A stretch of 64,000 nt of DNA from Adiantum capillus-veneris (GCA_014529385.2 CM043952.1:66601870-66665869); one strand, 5' to 3'. Counted from the stretch's first letter, positions 1 to 12,422 are shown. The notes: generated by a model not told the origin, from the letters alone. A program made the numbers and translations.

Positions 1-1688
1 TTGGGGCCTTCTTTGTAATTGTTGTATGCGCAAAGCAAGAAGGTCCTCCCTACTCATTCCATCTTCCCAAGGTAATACATTCCATGTGGGAATTACATCC
101 TCAATTGGAATTATGGGTTTCTGACCATACATCAACTCAAAAGGCATATAACCAGTAACCGAGCTATGAGTTGTACGATCAGCCCATAAAGCATAAGACA
201 ACAACCTAGGCCACTCTCCCATTTTACCTTTGCAGGCCTTAGCCAAAGCTTTAATGATAGGAGGATGCCCACGCTCCGATTTTCCATTTCCCTCAGGATT
301 ATATGCAGTAGTGAGAGCAAGTTTAATGCCCAACCTAGAGAAAAACTCCCTTGCTTTGTGAGCATCCAGCTCACCCCTGTCCGCTGTTATTTTCCCAACA
401 CAACCATAATGGCTAATTACATCATCCAAGAGGAACTTACATACCCCTTCTGTGATTTTCGTTCTTAGAGCACGACCTTCAACTTGGTTGGTTAAATATT
501 CCCGTGTGAGCACTATGTATCTCATTTGCCATAAGCCCAATGGCATAGTGACCAGATCTACTACCCACTTGTAATGCATGGCCAATGGGTAAGTAGGGTG
601 CAACCCTTCACGATGACGTACATTTGAATACATTTGACAGGTTTCACATGACTCCACAAAGTGAGATACATCTTTATACATACCTTTCCACCAATACCTC
701 TCTTTCATGTTAGTAAAGGTGGTCCATACACCTCTATGTCCAGCATAAAGACTCTCATGAAACTTTTGCATAAGCTCATTTTGAGCGTCCTTATCATTCA
801 CAACTCTCATTGGCATTCCATTTCTTTGTTTTGAACACTTCCACAAGTACCCATCTTTCAAAAAGTATCCATAGGCCTTTCTACGTATTCTTTTGAACTC
901 TTGATCAGTCCACCCTTCTTGCCTTGTCAACGTGCTCAGATAGCGTCCAATGAGCAACCAGTCACCTTGATATAGGTCCTCTGTAAATGACTCAAGTGCA
1001 TTTGATAGGCAAACATGATCACCCTTGGCATGAGAGATACTATAGAACTGTGTGCCTACATCATCGCCCTCGACAACCATGTCTTCTTCTTTTTCATACC
1101 TTGCTCTTGAAAGCATATCTACAACTGGATTATCTTTCCTTGCAATATGCTTAAATTCTGGATTCAAGGACTTTATGTAGGCAATCCATCTCAAGATAGC
1201 AATGTCAGGAGTTGAGCAACTTGTGATCATTCCAAGAAGGGGTAGACAATCAGTCTCCACTATTACATTTGCTCCTATCAAGTACTCTTTGTCACATTTC
1301 AAAGTTGTGACTACTCCCCATAAATCTCTTTTTACCTGTGGATAGTTGCGTTGACGAGCGCTTAGGACTTTTTCTCCAAACCTCACTACATATTGCTTGC
1401 CATCATCATCATCTTGCCCAATCGCCCATCCAATTCCTGTGGGGCTAGTATCCACTGTCACAATTACATATCTTCCACATTCATATATAGTTTGCTTGTG
1501 TCAAAGTTGGAGACATAAGCAGCAACTATTTTAATTTCCTCATGGCATGTGTATGCACTTCTTCCCATTGAAACTTTTGGTTCTTTCTCAAAAGTTGATA
1601 CAAAGGCTTTGCTACATGTGCATAATGCGGAATCCAGATAACATAAAACACCCATGCACCCAAGAACCTTCGAACCTCAGTGACATTT
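1..1688 (-). pseudogene. Element A RNase H and integrase region (pol 3' part)
   Basis: Minus-strand translation shows a Ty3-type RNase H (TVDTSPTGIGW-like start), then an integrase with a zinc-binding segment around CETCQMYSN, a first catalytic aspartate in WVVDLVTMP, a second near TADRGELD, and the glutamate region near NPEGNGKSERGHP. The same blocks occur in element B at 45615-47400, which supports the assignment. Part of a broken fossil pol; the C-terminal end lies beyond the window edge. Confidence 0.8.
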
Positions 1689-1692
1689 ATAC

Positions 1693-4274
1693 TGAGCGGT
1701 CCGGGGCAGGCAACAAGAAGAGCGGCCTCTAAACACCCTTCGAGGCTCCCGTGCTGCTCAATTGGGGTTGGGGCAAGCATAATCAGAAACAACAACAATC
1801 CACAGCCAGAAACCAAACAAGAAAAGGGGCACCACCTAATTGTAGATGCAAACTAGGAGGCACGTGATATCTCCTTGTACTCAAACACACAAAGAGAGGG
1901 GAACGCAAGATAGACACACACACCAAACACAAACATTCACCATGCCAGAGAGAGGTAAGCACACAAATCAACTTGAGCAACTCAGTCTTAGCCTTAAATA
2001 CTAGATGCACATAAAGCTTGATGAGAAATAGAGAGACAACACAAAACTTGACCTTGTTGCCAATACACAAATTGTCTTAGGGTCACGGGAGCCCTCTCAC
2101 CGAGCACCCTCTTACAATTGACCTTTTAGGAAAACGATTCAACAAGCCCTCAAACCACCAAGCATGAAATGGCACAACAAACTTCAAGGACAATATACCT
2201 TCAACCACCTGATGAGCCAACTTATCAAGTCAATTTGGAGAGAAGAGTCGTAGTTGCAGCATACAATTGCACCCTAAACTATAAATCTTATTTATGCACA
2301 AGAGTAGGCTACAAGTGTGGTGAAGAGTATGGCATACACTCCACTCCTCTAGATGGCATAACTAACTTCAAGCTTCTCCATGCACCTATGTGTAGTGATG
2401 GAATAGAGCACTCACAATGCACACACTCTACACAACTAGGCTTGAAGAGTGGTGTGTTATGTGTTGAGAATGGTGTGGTGTAGTGTGATCATGTGATAAT
2501 TTACAAGGGAGAGAAGGGCTCTATTTATAGGTTCTAGAAGCCCCGATTAGGATTAGGCCTAATCAAGTTTATTTGAAGGAATAAAAGATTATGCATTTTT
2601 TTCAATGAGGGTGGGTCCCTCTTGTCCTTTGAGTCACATGGAGGTGGGCTCAAGGGAAGAGAATTATTGAGGATGAAATGAGAGAGGATTGAGGGAATAA
2701 TTTTGGAGTGCCTACTCTAGTACAAGGTGCATTTTACAATAAGGTTAGTGGTTAGTAGTTAGTAATTATCACTAAAAAATATTTACAAAATCATTCACCA
2801 AATGGTGAGATATATGATGAGAAAAGTTAGAGAAGGGATGAGCTTGTAAAGCAAGGTTGAAGCTTGGAGAAGTTGACATTCACCTCTTTACAGCACCGGT
2901 AGAAGAAGCGGTCAGCATGGCGAAGCAGCGCGTGTCGATGAAGCTATGTTATTTCAAACCTTGGAAAATTCATGATAAAAGCCTTCATTTGCAGAGGTTA
3001 TCTTTGGATTTTTTGCTGATTTTTTGAAGTTCTTTACAAAGTTGAAGAGAGTATGGTAATATGGATATATATGTAGAGAGAAAGGGGGACACATAGGGTG
3101 TAGAATTGGAGGATGAAGGCTATGGAGGTGTGAGAGAAGTGGCAATGGTGAAGAGGGTGAATTAGGACAGGGGAGTTGCAGGTTTGGGAGTGGGAAGGAG
3201 AGGGAAGAGTGTGTGTGAAAGAGGAAAATGATAAAGTGGAAGAGAGAGTGTGGCTGCATAGCATGGGCAAACTGGGGTCCACCAATAAAATCATAGCTCA
3301 CAGCTCGTAGCTCAAAAAAATATGAAAACATTTGAGGTGAAAGTTCAGCTCACGAGCTACAACTTTTGTTTGTATCACCTTTTCAAATTCGGGGAGCATG
3401 TGATCTTTAAAAATTCATCAAAACCGACTGTTTTTTCCACTGCACAAAGTCCTTGTGAGGTCCTTCTTTGGATGATTCTTTTGAATACCTCCAAGAGTGA
3501 GCTCCCCATGGTGCATGCATGCATTCCACATACCCTTGACCTTATTTGGTAGGTCTATAATTGAAGATATTGTTGAGATCATGATATAAGTGAATAGTAC
3601 AACTAAGAAAATCAAATATTGAGGGGTCTAAAAAAATATGTACTTGTCAAATATAAATAATATAGGTGGGAAAAATATAAAGGGGTCACAATAAATCTCT
3701 CTCATTATAAGTCTACCATAAAAAGATGAATATTTTTGGTGTTCTAATTTATGAGAGTAAAAGAGAATAGATGTAGGAAGGAAAAATCACAATAGTGAAA
3801 AAATATACACATAAGTAAAACTAGTTTTTTTGGATTTTTGTTGGGATGGAGTTACACCAAAAATAAGAGAAGCTTGCATGAATTTATTTTTATATGGAAT
3901 AAAGAGTATGCAAAATGGTAAGAAAAAATATGGTAATGGTGAGTCAATGTACATAGCATAAATAACACACCATAGGTAGAAATATTTAAATAAATACCAA
4001 AATAATTATGAAAAATCCTTATATTTAGGCCCTATATACAATGAAATATTTACACACAAATGGGCCATAATATACTTATAGTTTTTATTTTTTTGGCTCA
4101 ACTAGCTCAGTGACTAGCTAATTAAGGGTTTTTAAGAAGATATGGGAAAAGTCCCCTAACTCACACACACACCTATATACAGTGAAATGGTAGGGATAAC
4201 CAAAATATTTGAGTGATTTGATAGGGTGAGGTAGCTTACTATGGCAATTATGGAAAGCCGAAAAACGGCTATCA
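1693..4274 (-). mobile_element. Solo LTR of the E family inserted in element A
   Basis: The 2582-bp block starts TGAGCGGTCCGGGGC and ends GCCGAAAAACGGCTATCA, the same TG...CA ends as the LTRs of element E (22952-25505 and 31423-34018). The outer 150 bp on the left and about 1.3 kb on the right align readily with E, by eye near 90%; the middle 1.1 kb is more diverged. It is flanked by the 4-bp repeat ATAC (1689-1692 and 4275-4278), and comparison with element B shows uninterrupted pol sequence at the matching site. No internal sequence is present, so it is best read as a solo LTR left by LTR-LTR recombination. Short open frames inside it, such as 2169-2483, have no recognisable product. Confidence 0.88.
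2521..2530 (-). promoter_or_regulatory. TATA-like box of the solo LTR
   Basis: On the minus strand the sequence reads CTATAAATAG. It sits in the LTR at about the place where the E LTRs carry CTATAAAAGG. Position and sequence fit an LTR core promoter; activity is inference. Confidence 0.4.
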
Positions 4275-5524
4275 ATACATTTCTCTTTCATTCTCTGGAT
4301 TACATCAATCTTTGCAGGACAAGGCCTTCTACCATATGGCCCGCACATATGTCCCACAATAAGAACTTCATTCACACCAAACACTGACTTTTGGCCAGAC
4401 AAGGTAAGGTTCACCTCTTCCAACCTTGACATGATATTATCACAATCATTGATATGGGTTGCCATATACTTTCGGCACCCCCTCGAGTCTAGAGCCACAT
4501 CTTTATCACTTACATCACATCCTTTGATTGGCACATCATCAAGGAAAGGCATTGTAGCTTGAGGTATGAAGTCACGTAGGACTTTGTTCATACCATTCAT
4601 CATATGTGCAACTGAATTAGTTGCCCCCTGAGGTAAGGTGCACATCCTTACTAAACCCAAGGGTTTCCTCATGGTAGTCAGGTCCCTGCTTTCCATTGCT
4701 AGTTGGAACTGATCATACCCTGAGTACAAATCTCCCATAGAATATATTGCCCTCCCTGCAAGTGCCTCTGCAAACTCATCGACAATTGGCCCTATACCCA
4801 CATTTATGATTGTCACCTTGTTTACAGGTTCCATATCTTGAATAAAGCGTAAAGAACCATTTTTCTTTGGAACAGTGAACCACCTGTTTGAATATGGAGC
4901 ACAAGAAGGCTCCAAGATACCCATCTTGATCTTTTCATTAAGCAACTCAATGAGCTTTGGCAAATGAGCCTTTGGAACAGGAATAGGCCTAAAGTTCCAA
5001 GGTACATGAGGGATAGCGAAGATCACCATAGGAGCAACAACGGATGGATCAACACACCCTATCTCATAAGGCTCAAATGCAAAAGATTTTCCGTGTTTGT
5101 CAAGCATGTCTTCAAAGCATATCTTTTCAACTTTTGTCAAACTGTCCTCGCAACCAACCTTTAACTCTTTCAAAGAATCCTTTGTGAACTTGTGTCCAAT
5201 ATTTCTTGGGTCACGAAGGCTAGGTTGCAAGGAAGCTTGTTCCATCTTATTTGTGCAGTCTTTTGTTAGAGGTAATGCCACAGGTTTCACTTTCTTTGCC
5301 ACGGACTTATACTTAGTCTCCACTTGTACATCAACACTTTGAGAGTTTTTGAAATCCTCAATGACTTTGTACATTTCTATTGAGCATACTTTCATGACCT
5401 CACTTCCCATATGCAAATTGCAATCCACTAAAGAATCCAAATCTTGCATAGTATCCACAAAAGAACACTCATCAAACACACCTGCAATGCATTCATCATC
5501 TTCTAGCAAACCATTCATCTTCAA
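4275..5524 (-). CDS. Element A reverse transcriptase fragment
   Basis: The minus-strand frame begins with MKMNGLLEDDECIAGVFDE and carries a Ty3-like reverse transcriptase: a PKKNGSLRFIQDM block, YSGYDQFQLAM (motif A, catalytic D), LPQGATNS (motif B) and FLDD (the catalytic double-aspartate motif). Element B has the same protein at 46785-48503. The coding region is interrupted at its downstream end by the solo LTR. Fossil copy. Confidence 0.85.
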
Positions 5525-5694
5525 ACCTCTTTGTACACTATTTACATGTTGTCGTTCACCCCGCTTTAAGTCCTCACACTCTGTAAAAGCAATAGATCCA
5601 TAGTCTGATAATCCTACAAAACCTGTAGAAAATGTATCCTTTGCATATACATCATGCGAGAACCTTTCTCTTCTTGTACCACTGCAATCCCGCT

Positions 5695-6243
5695 CTACAA
5701 TGGTACATGGCCAAAACCCCTAATTTCCCTGTAGTCCTTGAACTCTTTGTTTGTCTTTGGAAAGGGTTGCTCTCTAAGACTTTCACGGTTCCTTTCATGG
5801 TCTACACAAACAGTAAGGAACTGTACTGTACGCTTTCCATCTCTGCTCCTTATTCTTGCATAAGCTGACCCATCATCCATCACCTTGGTTTCCATGCGAG
5901 TAGCAGTGATGTATGGATGCCCAAGCATAAGAGGATATGTAGACATCTCCTGTACAAAGAAATTTTGGTCATCTGTCACATCCCCAATAGTCACCTTTAC
6001 ATTTGGACAAGCTTCGTACAGCTCCCCTGATGAGTTGTTTGCTGCACGAATCATCCATCCATGATTTATATCAATTGGCCATTTTCCTTTTTGATAAAGA
6101 CTCTTTGACATGAGGTTAATTTCCAACCCATGATCTATCAATGCAATGTATGGTTCTTCCAAGTCTCCCACTTTTACCAGCGTCTCAGTAGTTTCTCTTG
6201 CCCAGTGACTATTCAAGTAGTAGCTCTTGTGAGTGGTTTCCAC
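5695..6243 (-). CDS. Element A protease domain
   Basis: A 182-residue minus-strand frame carries ALIDHGLEINLMSKSLY followed downstream by PLMLGHPYI, the layout of a retropepsin: the catalytic aspartate loop, then the hydrophobic-G pair. The matching frame in element B (48955-49605) has ALIDHGSEINLMS, so this form of the loop is a family trait. It lies between the gag part and reverse transcriptase as expected for Ty3 elements. Confidence 0.7.
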   Translation of the reverse strand: METTHKSYYLNSHWARETTETLVKVGDLEEPYIALIDHGLEINLMSKSLYQKGKWPIDINHGWMIRAANNSSGELYEACPNVKVTIGDVTDDQNFFVQEMSTYPLMLGHPYITATRMETKVMDDGSAYARIRSRDGKRTVQFLTVCVDHERNRESLREQPFPKTNKEFKDYREIRGFGHVPL

Positions 6244-6249
6244 TTCATC

Positions 6250-7059
6250 TTAATCATCCAAGAAGCGAACGTGTTTTACTCCTCCCCTGGACTTGTAGCA
6301 TCCAACAACAGTTTCTTCACGTTGCTTGCCATAGACTTGTACACCCTGTGCATTTAAAGTCTCTTCTTCACCCTGTACATGTATAGATTCAGTAAGAGAC
6401 TGTAGCTTCCTCTTTATGATATCAATTATTTCTTCATGGAATTCCTGCTTTGCTATACCAAGGACCTCACCCAAGGTAAATTCCACCTTACTATTTAGAA
6501 TCCTCTCTTTCAAAACCTTTTTGAGATCCGTTGCTGCCTCTATATCGGATTGGAGTTTGTAGGCCGGACCCTTTGCTTTGGATTTTGTTGCATCCTTCTT
6601 CTTATCTTTAGAGGCCTCTTGCATAGGCACTTTGGGGACGGGCATCTGTTGCGGGGAAGGTGATCTAGGAGGCACTGTGTCATTTCTACCTCCACTCCTT
6701 GTTGCCCGCTTTGAAGGCCCTTCATCCCCATTCTCGCGCCTACGTTTCTCTTCAACAATGGCCTCATTTGCTTGACATTTGGCAATATATGCATGCACTG
6801 ACAAAGAGTCCACAGGGTCATTCCAACCTGTTTCAAGCCAAATGCAATCTCCAGCTTCATGTAAAACCTCTGTAGTCATTTTACCTTTCATAGCAGACTC
6901 TATAGTGCATGGCCATAGCTCTCCAATGCCATTAGATTCCTCTACTCCAAACTTGATTGATCCTTTTATTCTAATAGGATCCACCTTCAACCCATAGGCG
7001 GCTGCCTCAACCATTGAGATGGCATGGCTAGTAGCCATGTCCTCAACTAGTTTCTTCAT
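6250..7059 (-). CDS. Element A gag C-terminal or linker protein
   Basis: A 269-residue minus-strand frame, rich in charged residues, with a basic stretch (EKRRRENGDEGPSKR) and a proline-rich segment near PRSPSPQQMPVPKVP. It sits between the capsid-like frame and the protease. Element B has a matching frame at 49771-50406 with the same EKRRRENGDE block. No CCHC zinc knuckle was seen. Role as a gag-derived linker is inferred from position and conservation between the two copies. Confidence 0.6.
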   Translation of the reverse strand: MKKLVEDMATSHAISMVEAAAYGLKVDPIRIKGSIKFGVEESNGIGELWPCTIESAMKGKMTTEVLHEAGDCIWLETGWNDPVDSLSVHAYIAKCQANEAIVEEKRRRENGDEGPSKRATRSGGRNDTVPPRSPSPQQMPVPKVPMQEASKDKKKDATKSKAKGPAYKLQSDIEAATDLKKVLKERILNSKVEFTLGEVLGIAKQEFHEEIIDIIKRKLQSLTESIHVQGEEETLNAQGVQVYGKQREETVVGCYKSRGGVKHVRFLDD

Positions 7060-7082
7060 CCCGCCTTTGCCAAAGTTTGTTC

Positions 7083-8114
7083 CTAAGAGATTACCTGTTC
7101 ACTCACGTGAATTTTTCCATCTTTAAAGAAAACAAGCTCCTTTGTCAAAGCGTCTTTAAAACTTTCACAATCCCTCCTTCCATGGTCAGTACTATCGCAC
7201 CATATGCGTCTATTTACAAAGCCTTCTCTATTTTGAGGCCTTTGCCCTATAGATTGTCCTGATTGTTGCCCCTTTTCTTCTAGCCTTGTAAGCTTTAACT
7301 TGAGCTCTTGCATTCCTTTGACAATATCATCTAGGATGGATTTATCACCCTTTGGAACCACAATCACAGGCTTTATAGGACTCTCGGAAACACTTGGGGA
7401 TTGAGTAGGGTTGACTATCATCTTGTCTCTTCGTCGTTGTCGCTTAGCTAGCAGTGAAATGACGTCTTCGACCTCATTCCAATCAGTCTTCAAACCCTGT
7501 TCCGCATCCTTATCCTCAAGTAGTAGCTCTAAATTCTCTTGAATCTCTTTACCTGCAGCTTGCAAAAAGAGCTCTGTCTTCTCCGAGTTTAGGGTAGCCT
7601 TTTCAGTTCTTGAAAGTTGATCATAACGGCGTTCGAATTCCCTTAGCAGTTCGGTAGGCGAGAGCCCCTCTTTTGGCCGAACTACCCACTCTAAGAAAGT
7701 CCTCTTTGTTACCCTTTCGGAGTCCTCCATGAAATACTCTTCCTTCAAGGCTAATTTGAATGCTTCCCAAGTTGCCCCATGCTCATTTCTAATTCCCCTT
7801 ACATGCTCTCTGATCTTGGGAACCACAGCAAGTTCAAAACTTTGCACCATCTCTGCTTCGGGCACTCGATGAAGCTCCATCTCATTTACATATCCACAAA
7901 GATACTTTGTTACATATTTGCCTTTAAATTGGTCCAATTTCTTCACCACAGATTGAAGTGCTTTGGTTGAGGAGAGCTCCCTCCTTTCTGCAGCTTGCTG
8001 CTGCTGGATAAACACTGCAAAAGCTTGAAAAATTTGCATTGTTACTGGATCAAACCAAACCCCCTGTTGCTCTTGTTGATCCATAGCTTTAAATATTTGA
8101 TTTGAGACCTTCAA
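7083..8114 (-). CDS. Element A gag (capsid-like) protein
   Basis: A 343-residue minus-strand frame starting MKVSNQIFKAMDQQEQQ. It includes the Ty3 capsid-like helical region (WEAFKLALKEEYFMEDSERVT, PTELLREFERRYDQLSRTE). It ends in a part with CDSTDHGRRDCESF, which could be a reduced zinc-binding segment. Matching gag fragments lie at 50599-51188 in element B. It is the first frame after the primer-binding site. Confidence 0.75.
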   Translation of the reverse strand: MKVSNQIFKAMDQQEQQGVWFDPVTMQIFQAFAVFIQQQQAAERRELSSTKALQSVVKKLDQFKGKYVTKYLCGYVNEMELHRVPEAEMVQSFELAVVPKIREHVRGIRNEHGATWEAFKLALKEEYFMEDSERVTKRTFLEWVVRPKEGLSPTELLREFERRYDQLSRTEKATLNSEKTELFLQAAGKEIQENLELLLEDKDAEQGLKTDWNEVEDVISLLAKRQRRRDKMIVNPTQSPSVSESPIKPVIVVPKGDKSILDDIVKGMQELKLKLTRLEEKGQQSGQSIGQRPQNREGFVNRRIWCDSTDHGRRDCESFKDALTKELVFFKDGKIHVSEQVIS

Positions 8115-8143
8115 TGAAGCTTTTCAACCCTCACCCTAGCCTA

Positions 8144-8163
8144 CTTCACGTCGGGTTCACCAA
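8144..8163 (-). other. Element A primer-binding site
   Basis: Minus strand reads TTGGTGAACCCGACGTGAAG, a few bases inside the LTR end at 8169. Element B carries TTGGTGAACCCGACGCGAAG at the same place. The tRNA used was not identified. Confidence 0.65.
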
Positions 8164-8168
8164 AAACG

Positions 8169-9184
8169 TGTCAAGAAGTGCGCAGTGCGACTAGGAACGC
8201 ACCGGGCCTCTGATTGTGAGGATTCGTAGAAAAATCAAGCAAGGCGTAGACGATTGGAAGCCAAAAACACACTAAAAAAGAACAAAACTCCAGCCATGAA
8301 AGATCCACTTTGGAAAAGAACCAATACTAACTCAAAACTCTTGTGTGTGTGAAGATTAGGTGCAGTGATGCAGTGCTCATTCGACCTATTAAAAACCCTA
8401 AATTTACGCTTCGATTCTTAGTTGTGACCATTTCATGGAAGCTTCAGTACTTCATTGGAGAAGAACAAGTAGTTATTTGAGGAGGGGAAACCCTAATTGG
8501 AGGCCTCACAGTCTAAACCATGTAGTGGAAGCAGCACTGGACTGCACTAGCACCCTGTAGAGGAATGACTGTATCGCCTTTCGCATGTGCCCGAATGAGC
8601 TCATTCTTGGCTCTAAAAATTCCCACACAACTTGAGAAACAACTACAGCGTCGTTGATGTGGCATTTTGAGCTATTTTGAGCATTTTTAAGGCTATTTTT
8701 GACCATTTTTAGGCCATTTTTAGCCCAAAAATGTCACTTTTTGCCCGTAAAAAGCCCAAACGAGCAAGGAAAAATCCCTAAAATTGTGGAAAACTCCCAT
8801 TGAGCTCAAATTTCATGTTGAAACTCATTTTCCCACTTGGTAACCACTTTGGACACGTCTTTTACATTGGCGCATGAAACCTGCTATTTTTGGCCGAGAT
8901 TGTCAGCATTGAACTTTCTAGGCAAAACGAGCGTGCCACTTCGAAACACTTGACATTTGTACATTCCCAAAGAAAATTAGGAATATATTTATGTGTAAAG
9001 AATTCCATGGCGCCATGTGTAGGGCCTCGCCCGCCCGGCAAGGTATGTACACGACTGCAACCGTGACATTCATTTTCGCATATATCACACTATGTACATT
9101 GTAGCATTTGGTCCCACACATCATAAACATTAAGAGTGAGGTAGATAATTTAATTTCACATTATGAACGTGCCATTGCACGACA
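8169..9184 (-). repeat. Element A 5' LTR
   Basis: A 1016-bp block starting TGTCAAGAAGTGCGC and ending TTGCACGACA, with short inverted ends TGTC/GACA. Its right part aligns with the LTRs of element B, for example near GGTATGTACA and CATATATCAC. On the plus strand the internal region lies to its left, so for this minus-strand element it is the 5' LTR. Small open frames inside it (8506-8706, 8918-9130) look spurious. Confidence 0.8.
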
Positions 9185-9479
9185 TGGCAACCCCATTGCG
9201 GTCACTAACAGCATAAACTGAGATACCTAATGGCCATAGCTTGAATTTGGAGCCGTTAAGATAGCTATCAACAAGATCCCTAAAACTAACTCAAGCCACC
9301 AAGTGACTAACTTCCTTAAGTAAGAACTTATCAGCAAGCAATCATAAAAACTAACAAACATTAGCACTAATGCATCCATTATGGCAATCATTAACATGCT
9401 AATGCACCTAACATGCCCGTGCAAATTCCCAAGTTACCCTTGTTTTGGTACAAAATGTAAAAATATTATGGTATCTACA
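9185..9479 (-). repeat. Element C 3' LTR remnant
   Basis: This matches 15815-16112 almost base for base (for example CATAAACTGAGATACCTAAT and GGTACAAAATGTAAAAATAT). The left side is cut by the insertion of element A. Confidence 0.8.
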
Positions 9480-9540
9480 TTCATCCCTCACTGAATTATG
9501 AAGTCGTCCTCGACGAACAAGAATGTCTTCTACACTCGTA
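9480..9540 (-). other. Element C pol end and polypurine tract
   Basis: On the minus strand the sequence reads TCGTCGAGGACGACTTC..., then AGTGAGGGATGAA directly before the LTR. A glutamate/aspartate-rich end of pol followed by a purine tract is the usual close of chromovirus-like Ty3 elements. Confidence 0.5.
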
Positions 9541-11089
9541 TGAACTTCTTGAACTGATGCAACTCCCAACTTTACAACTACACTTTGAAAAATAACTGGC
9601 TCCCCTCCTTAACTGCGAACGCCCTCGTGAGCATAATAGCCTGAAACACATTACACTAACACTAGTAGTCTATTCTCATTTTACACATTACAACATCATA
9701 CTTCTCTCAAAATTTGAGTCAATTAATAACAAAGTTAGTGATAAATTAAGAAGCATTAAACATAGTAGAATAAACCAACTAGCACTAGTGAATCTATATA
9801 CTCTTACTAACTGGTTTTATAAAGATTTACCAATCAAAAACTCTAACTTTCCCAATAGGCAACTAAGCAGTAAATAATAAAAGAGACTAATTAATAGAAT
9901 AACTATAAACTATCCTAATCCAAACAATAATTTATCACCATTAATAATAAGAACAACTCCTTTTCATGTTGATAAAGCTCGAGGTAAAACCTGTTAACCC
10001 CTATATTATAGAAAGTATACCAGCAATGTACAAGTCATAGCCTGAATTTTTATTTTCCCTTTTTGCTTTTCTAATTCCCATTTTTGATTGATTTTTACTT
10101 TTCCATGCATTCATTCTTTTGTTTTTGCAAGTCACGTCGGACCTGAAATTTATTTATTTATTTATTTTTTTCATGCATTCCACACTCACTGCTACGTCAA
10201 GCTGGAATATCCTTTCACATTCACTTACCAACCCATATAAAACTTAGATATGGCTCGTGGCCTTGACATTAGAGACAGAGTTGTTCCACCCACCTACCAA
10301 GCTTATACGACGATGGGTACACAACATATAACATATAATTTTTCCCTCCCCAAGTCAGGACATGTGTCGTATCTAACATATCAGCCATAATCAAGAGTTT
10401 AAAGGTCTCTCCCAACCACAGAGATCTACGACACTTCAAAGATTTGTTTTCACCATTAAGGAAATAAATGAACCATCCAACACTAGATTAGCTATAGTGA
10501 CTATATTAATTAATAACCTTTACTACTCCTTGTTAGCCACTAACTAGTTCAGTCAAAATTCTCAATTAATAATCCTAGATAAAGACTGCTAATAAAACCA
10601 TATAGATTACTAATCTAACCAGTTTAATAAAACTATTCCACATACTTATTAATTCTTCACTGACTTACAGGCATTAAATTGAGAAAATGTCAACAATTTG
10701 AAATAACAACTGGAAATAAAACACCTGTTAAGTCTTTCTTGAACTACTGCTTTACTTTGAACCACAATCCCAGATTCAGTTCGACATTTCTTTACTTCAC
10801 AGCTTCTACTCCAATCTTCTCTTTTGATCACACACTCCAACTTTGCTTTCTGCAAAAGGATTAGAGCTACACACACACACACACACTAATAAAATGTAGT
10901 ATCCTACTCCTAAGTTTTATGGGTTTTGGTGTTTTTGTTTTTGTGATTTTGCTTTTTTGTTGTTTTTTTTTAGTGTTTTGTTTTGAATAAAACAAAAGAA
11001 ATCAAGCATAAAAGAAATGATTCTTTTTGGATTTTGTGAATTTTTTATTTGTTTGCGTTTTTGTGGTTTTGTTTGTTGCTTCTTTTTTT
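9541..11089 (-). other. AT-rich interior of element C without recognisable genes
   Basis: About 1.5 kb of low-complexity, AT-rich sequence with no supportable frame. A short CA run lies near 10868-10887. The distance from the reverse transcriptase motif to the LTR is too short to hold full RNase H and integrase domains. Confidence 0.5.
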
Positions 11090-11099
11090 CTTTAAAGCC

Positions 11100-11146
11100 T
11101 CTCGCTACATATGACGGAATAGTGCAGGTGCATTGGCTAAGCCAAA
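11100..11146 (-). pseudogene. Element C reverse transcriptase motif
   Basis: The minus strand encodes APFGLANAPALFRHM, the well-known Ty3/gypsy reverse transcriptase block ((M/T)PFGLxNAPATFQ). It is an isolated trace of pol in a heavily decayed interior. Confidence 0.75.
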
Positions 11147-11149
11147 AGG

Positions 11150-12420
11150 TGCTACATGCTATGGACTACAAATATCCACACATGGTCTAGTTGCCTACTC
11201 TCAGTAAAAGATTCAGAATCCTACTCGTAAACCATGACCTGGTTAAAGACATCTATACGAGGTCCAAAAACCTACTTTTATCAAGAAGCTACAGCTCCCT
11301 ACATGTATGTCAAACCCTATCCTCTTTCTTCTATTGTGCTATGGATTCCAAACATATATACATGCTACAGACACTTACTTTTCACTTGAAAAGCTAGAAT
11401 GTCCTACTTGTATAATGCCCTATCCAATACAAAAAATTTTAAAATAAAATTTCCTTCTTTTCAAAAACCAAAATGTATATGCAAATAAAGTATCATCATG
11501 TATTATAACTCACTAGGTAATCAATAATATTTTTGCATTGCATTACTCTCATGCATCTCTAATCCTTAAACACACATTTTCCTTGCACTAACATATGCAT
11601 TTCAATTTTAAAACACAGATCCCACCAACCATGGCATCTACTAAATCTAGATTGTTTTATATCCATTTCAATTTACCTAAAATTATCAGTTGATTTTTTT
11701 CTAATCCGTCCAACTCTCATGGACAATTTTGCTAAAATTCTATTAGTCAAATTGTGAAATTTTGTCAAATATGTTTGAATTTGGACTTCACTGAAACTCA
11801 TCATTCTTCCTACAAATGAATGAAAATAATTTTCATATGAGCAAGAATAAAGAAGGAACCATCTCCTCAACAATAACTTATCTCACACCACTCAAGTCAC
11901 ACACTTACTCACTCCTACTCTTTACTCACTTCTCACTCTCCCTCGAGCTTACAATCGTTTTTAACATCTCTCCTCACATGATAAATTAACCATTTAATCA
12001 AATTCCATAAAAACACGGATTTGTATTCATCCTGCACACACATAAAACTAGTAAACATCCAAATAGGAACAACAAAAACTCCTCAGTGTAGCCCAAATAT
12101 CTACTCATAAATGAAAGTACATTAGAATTCAGACTCACTTTCCATATGACATGAAATGACATCTCTCTAATTATTAGTATCTCAATTAAAATGAGCTAGC
12201 TATTCCATATTACAATCAAGAAAGTATTTTGTTTTATTTTTCATCTTTCTAAACCAAAACAGTCACTACTTACTCTCTCCTATAATTCCCTCATCATTGA
12301 GCTCAGGTAATTTGATTTACTAATATCAATTTTTCACCAAACTTTGCAATATGGCCTATCAGACCATAATATTTATACCCAGATTGTCTCTTCTCATAGA
12401 TTTTACTATCCTTGTTCTCT
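11150..12420. other. AT-rich interior of element C, nothing recognised
   Basis: Low-complexity AT-rich sequence; no frame or motif that I can support on either strand. Confidence 0.5.
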
Positions 12421-12422
12421 AT

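Larger units (their letters stand above)
1..9184 (-). mobile_element. Element A: Ty3/gypsy LTR retrotransposon, runs off left edge
   Basis: Parts read on the minus strand in the order LTR, primer-binding site, gag, protease, reverse transcriptase, RNase H, integrase, which is the Ty3 order. The left edge of the window falls in the integrase C-terminal part, so the second LTR is not visible. The element is interrupted by a solo LTR at 1693-4274. It is the same family as element B (44180-52661) and solo LTR H (39415-40611): the primer-binding site, LTR ends and proteins match. It lies inside the 3' LTR of element C. It is a fossil with several breaks; age cannot be measured because only one LTR is present, but it is younger than C and older than the solo LTR it contains. 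Confidence 0.88.

Noticed and set aside
2169-2483. A 104-residue plus-strand open frame
   Set aside because: It lies wholly inside the E-family solo LTR, on the strand opposite to its transcription, and resembles no protein.
8506-9424. Small minus-strand frames beside element A
   Set aside because: They sit in the A LTR and the C LTR remnant, and the 9227-9424 frame recurs at 15860-16057 only because the LTR is repeated.
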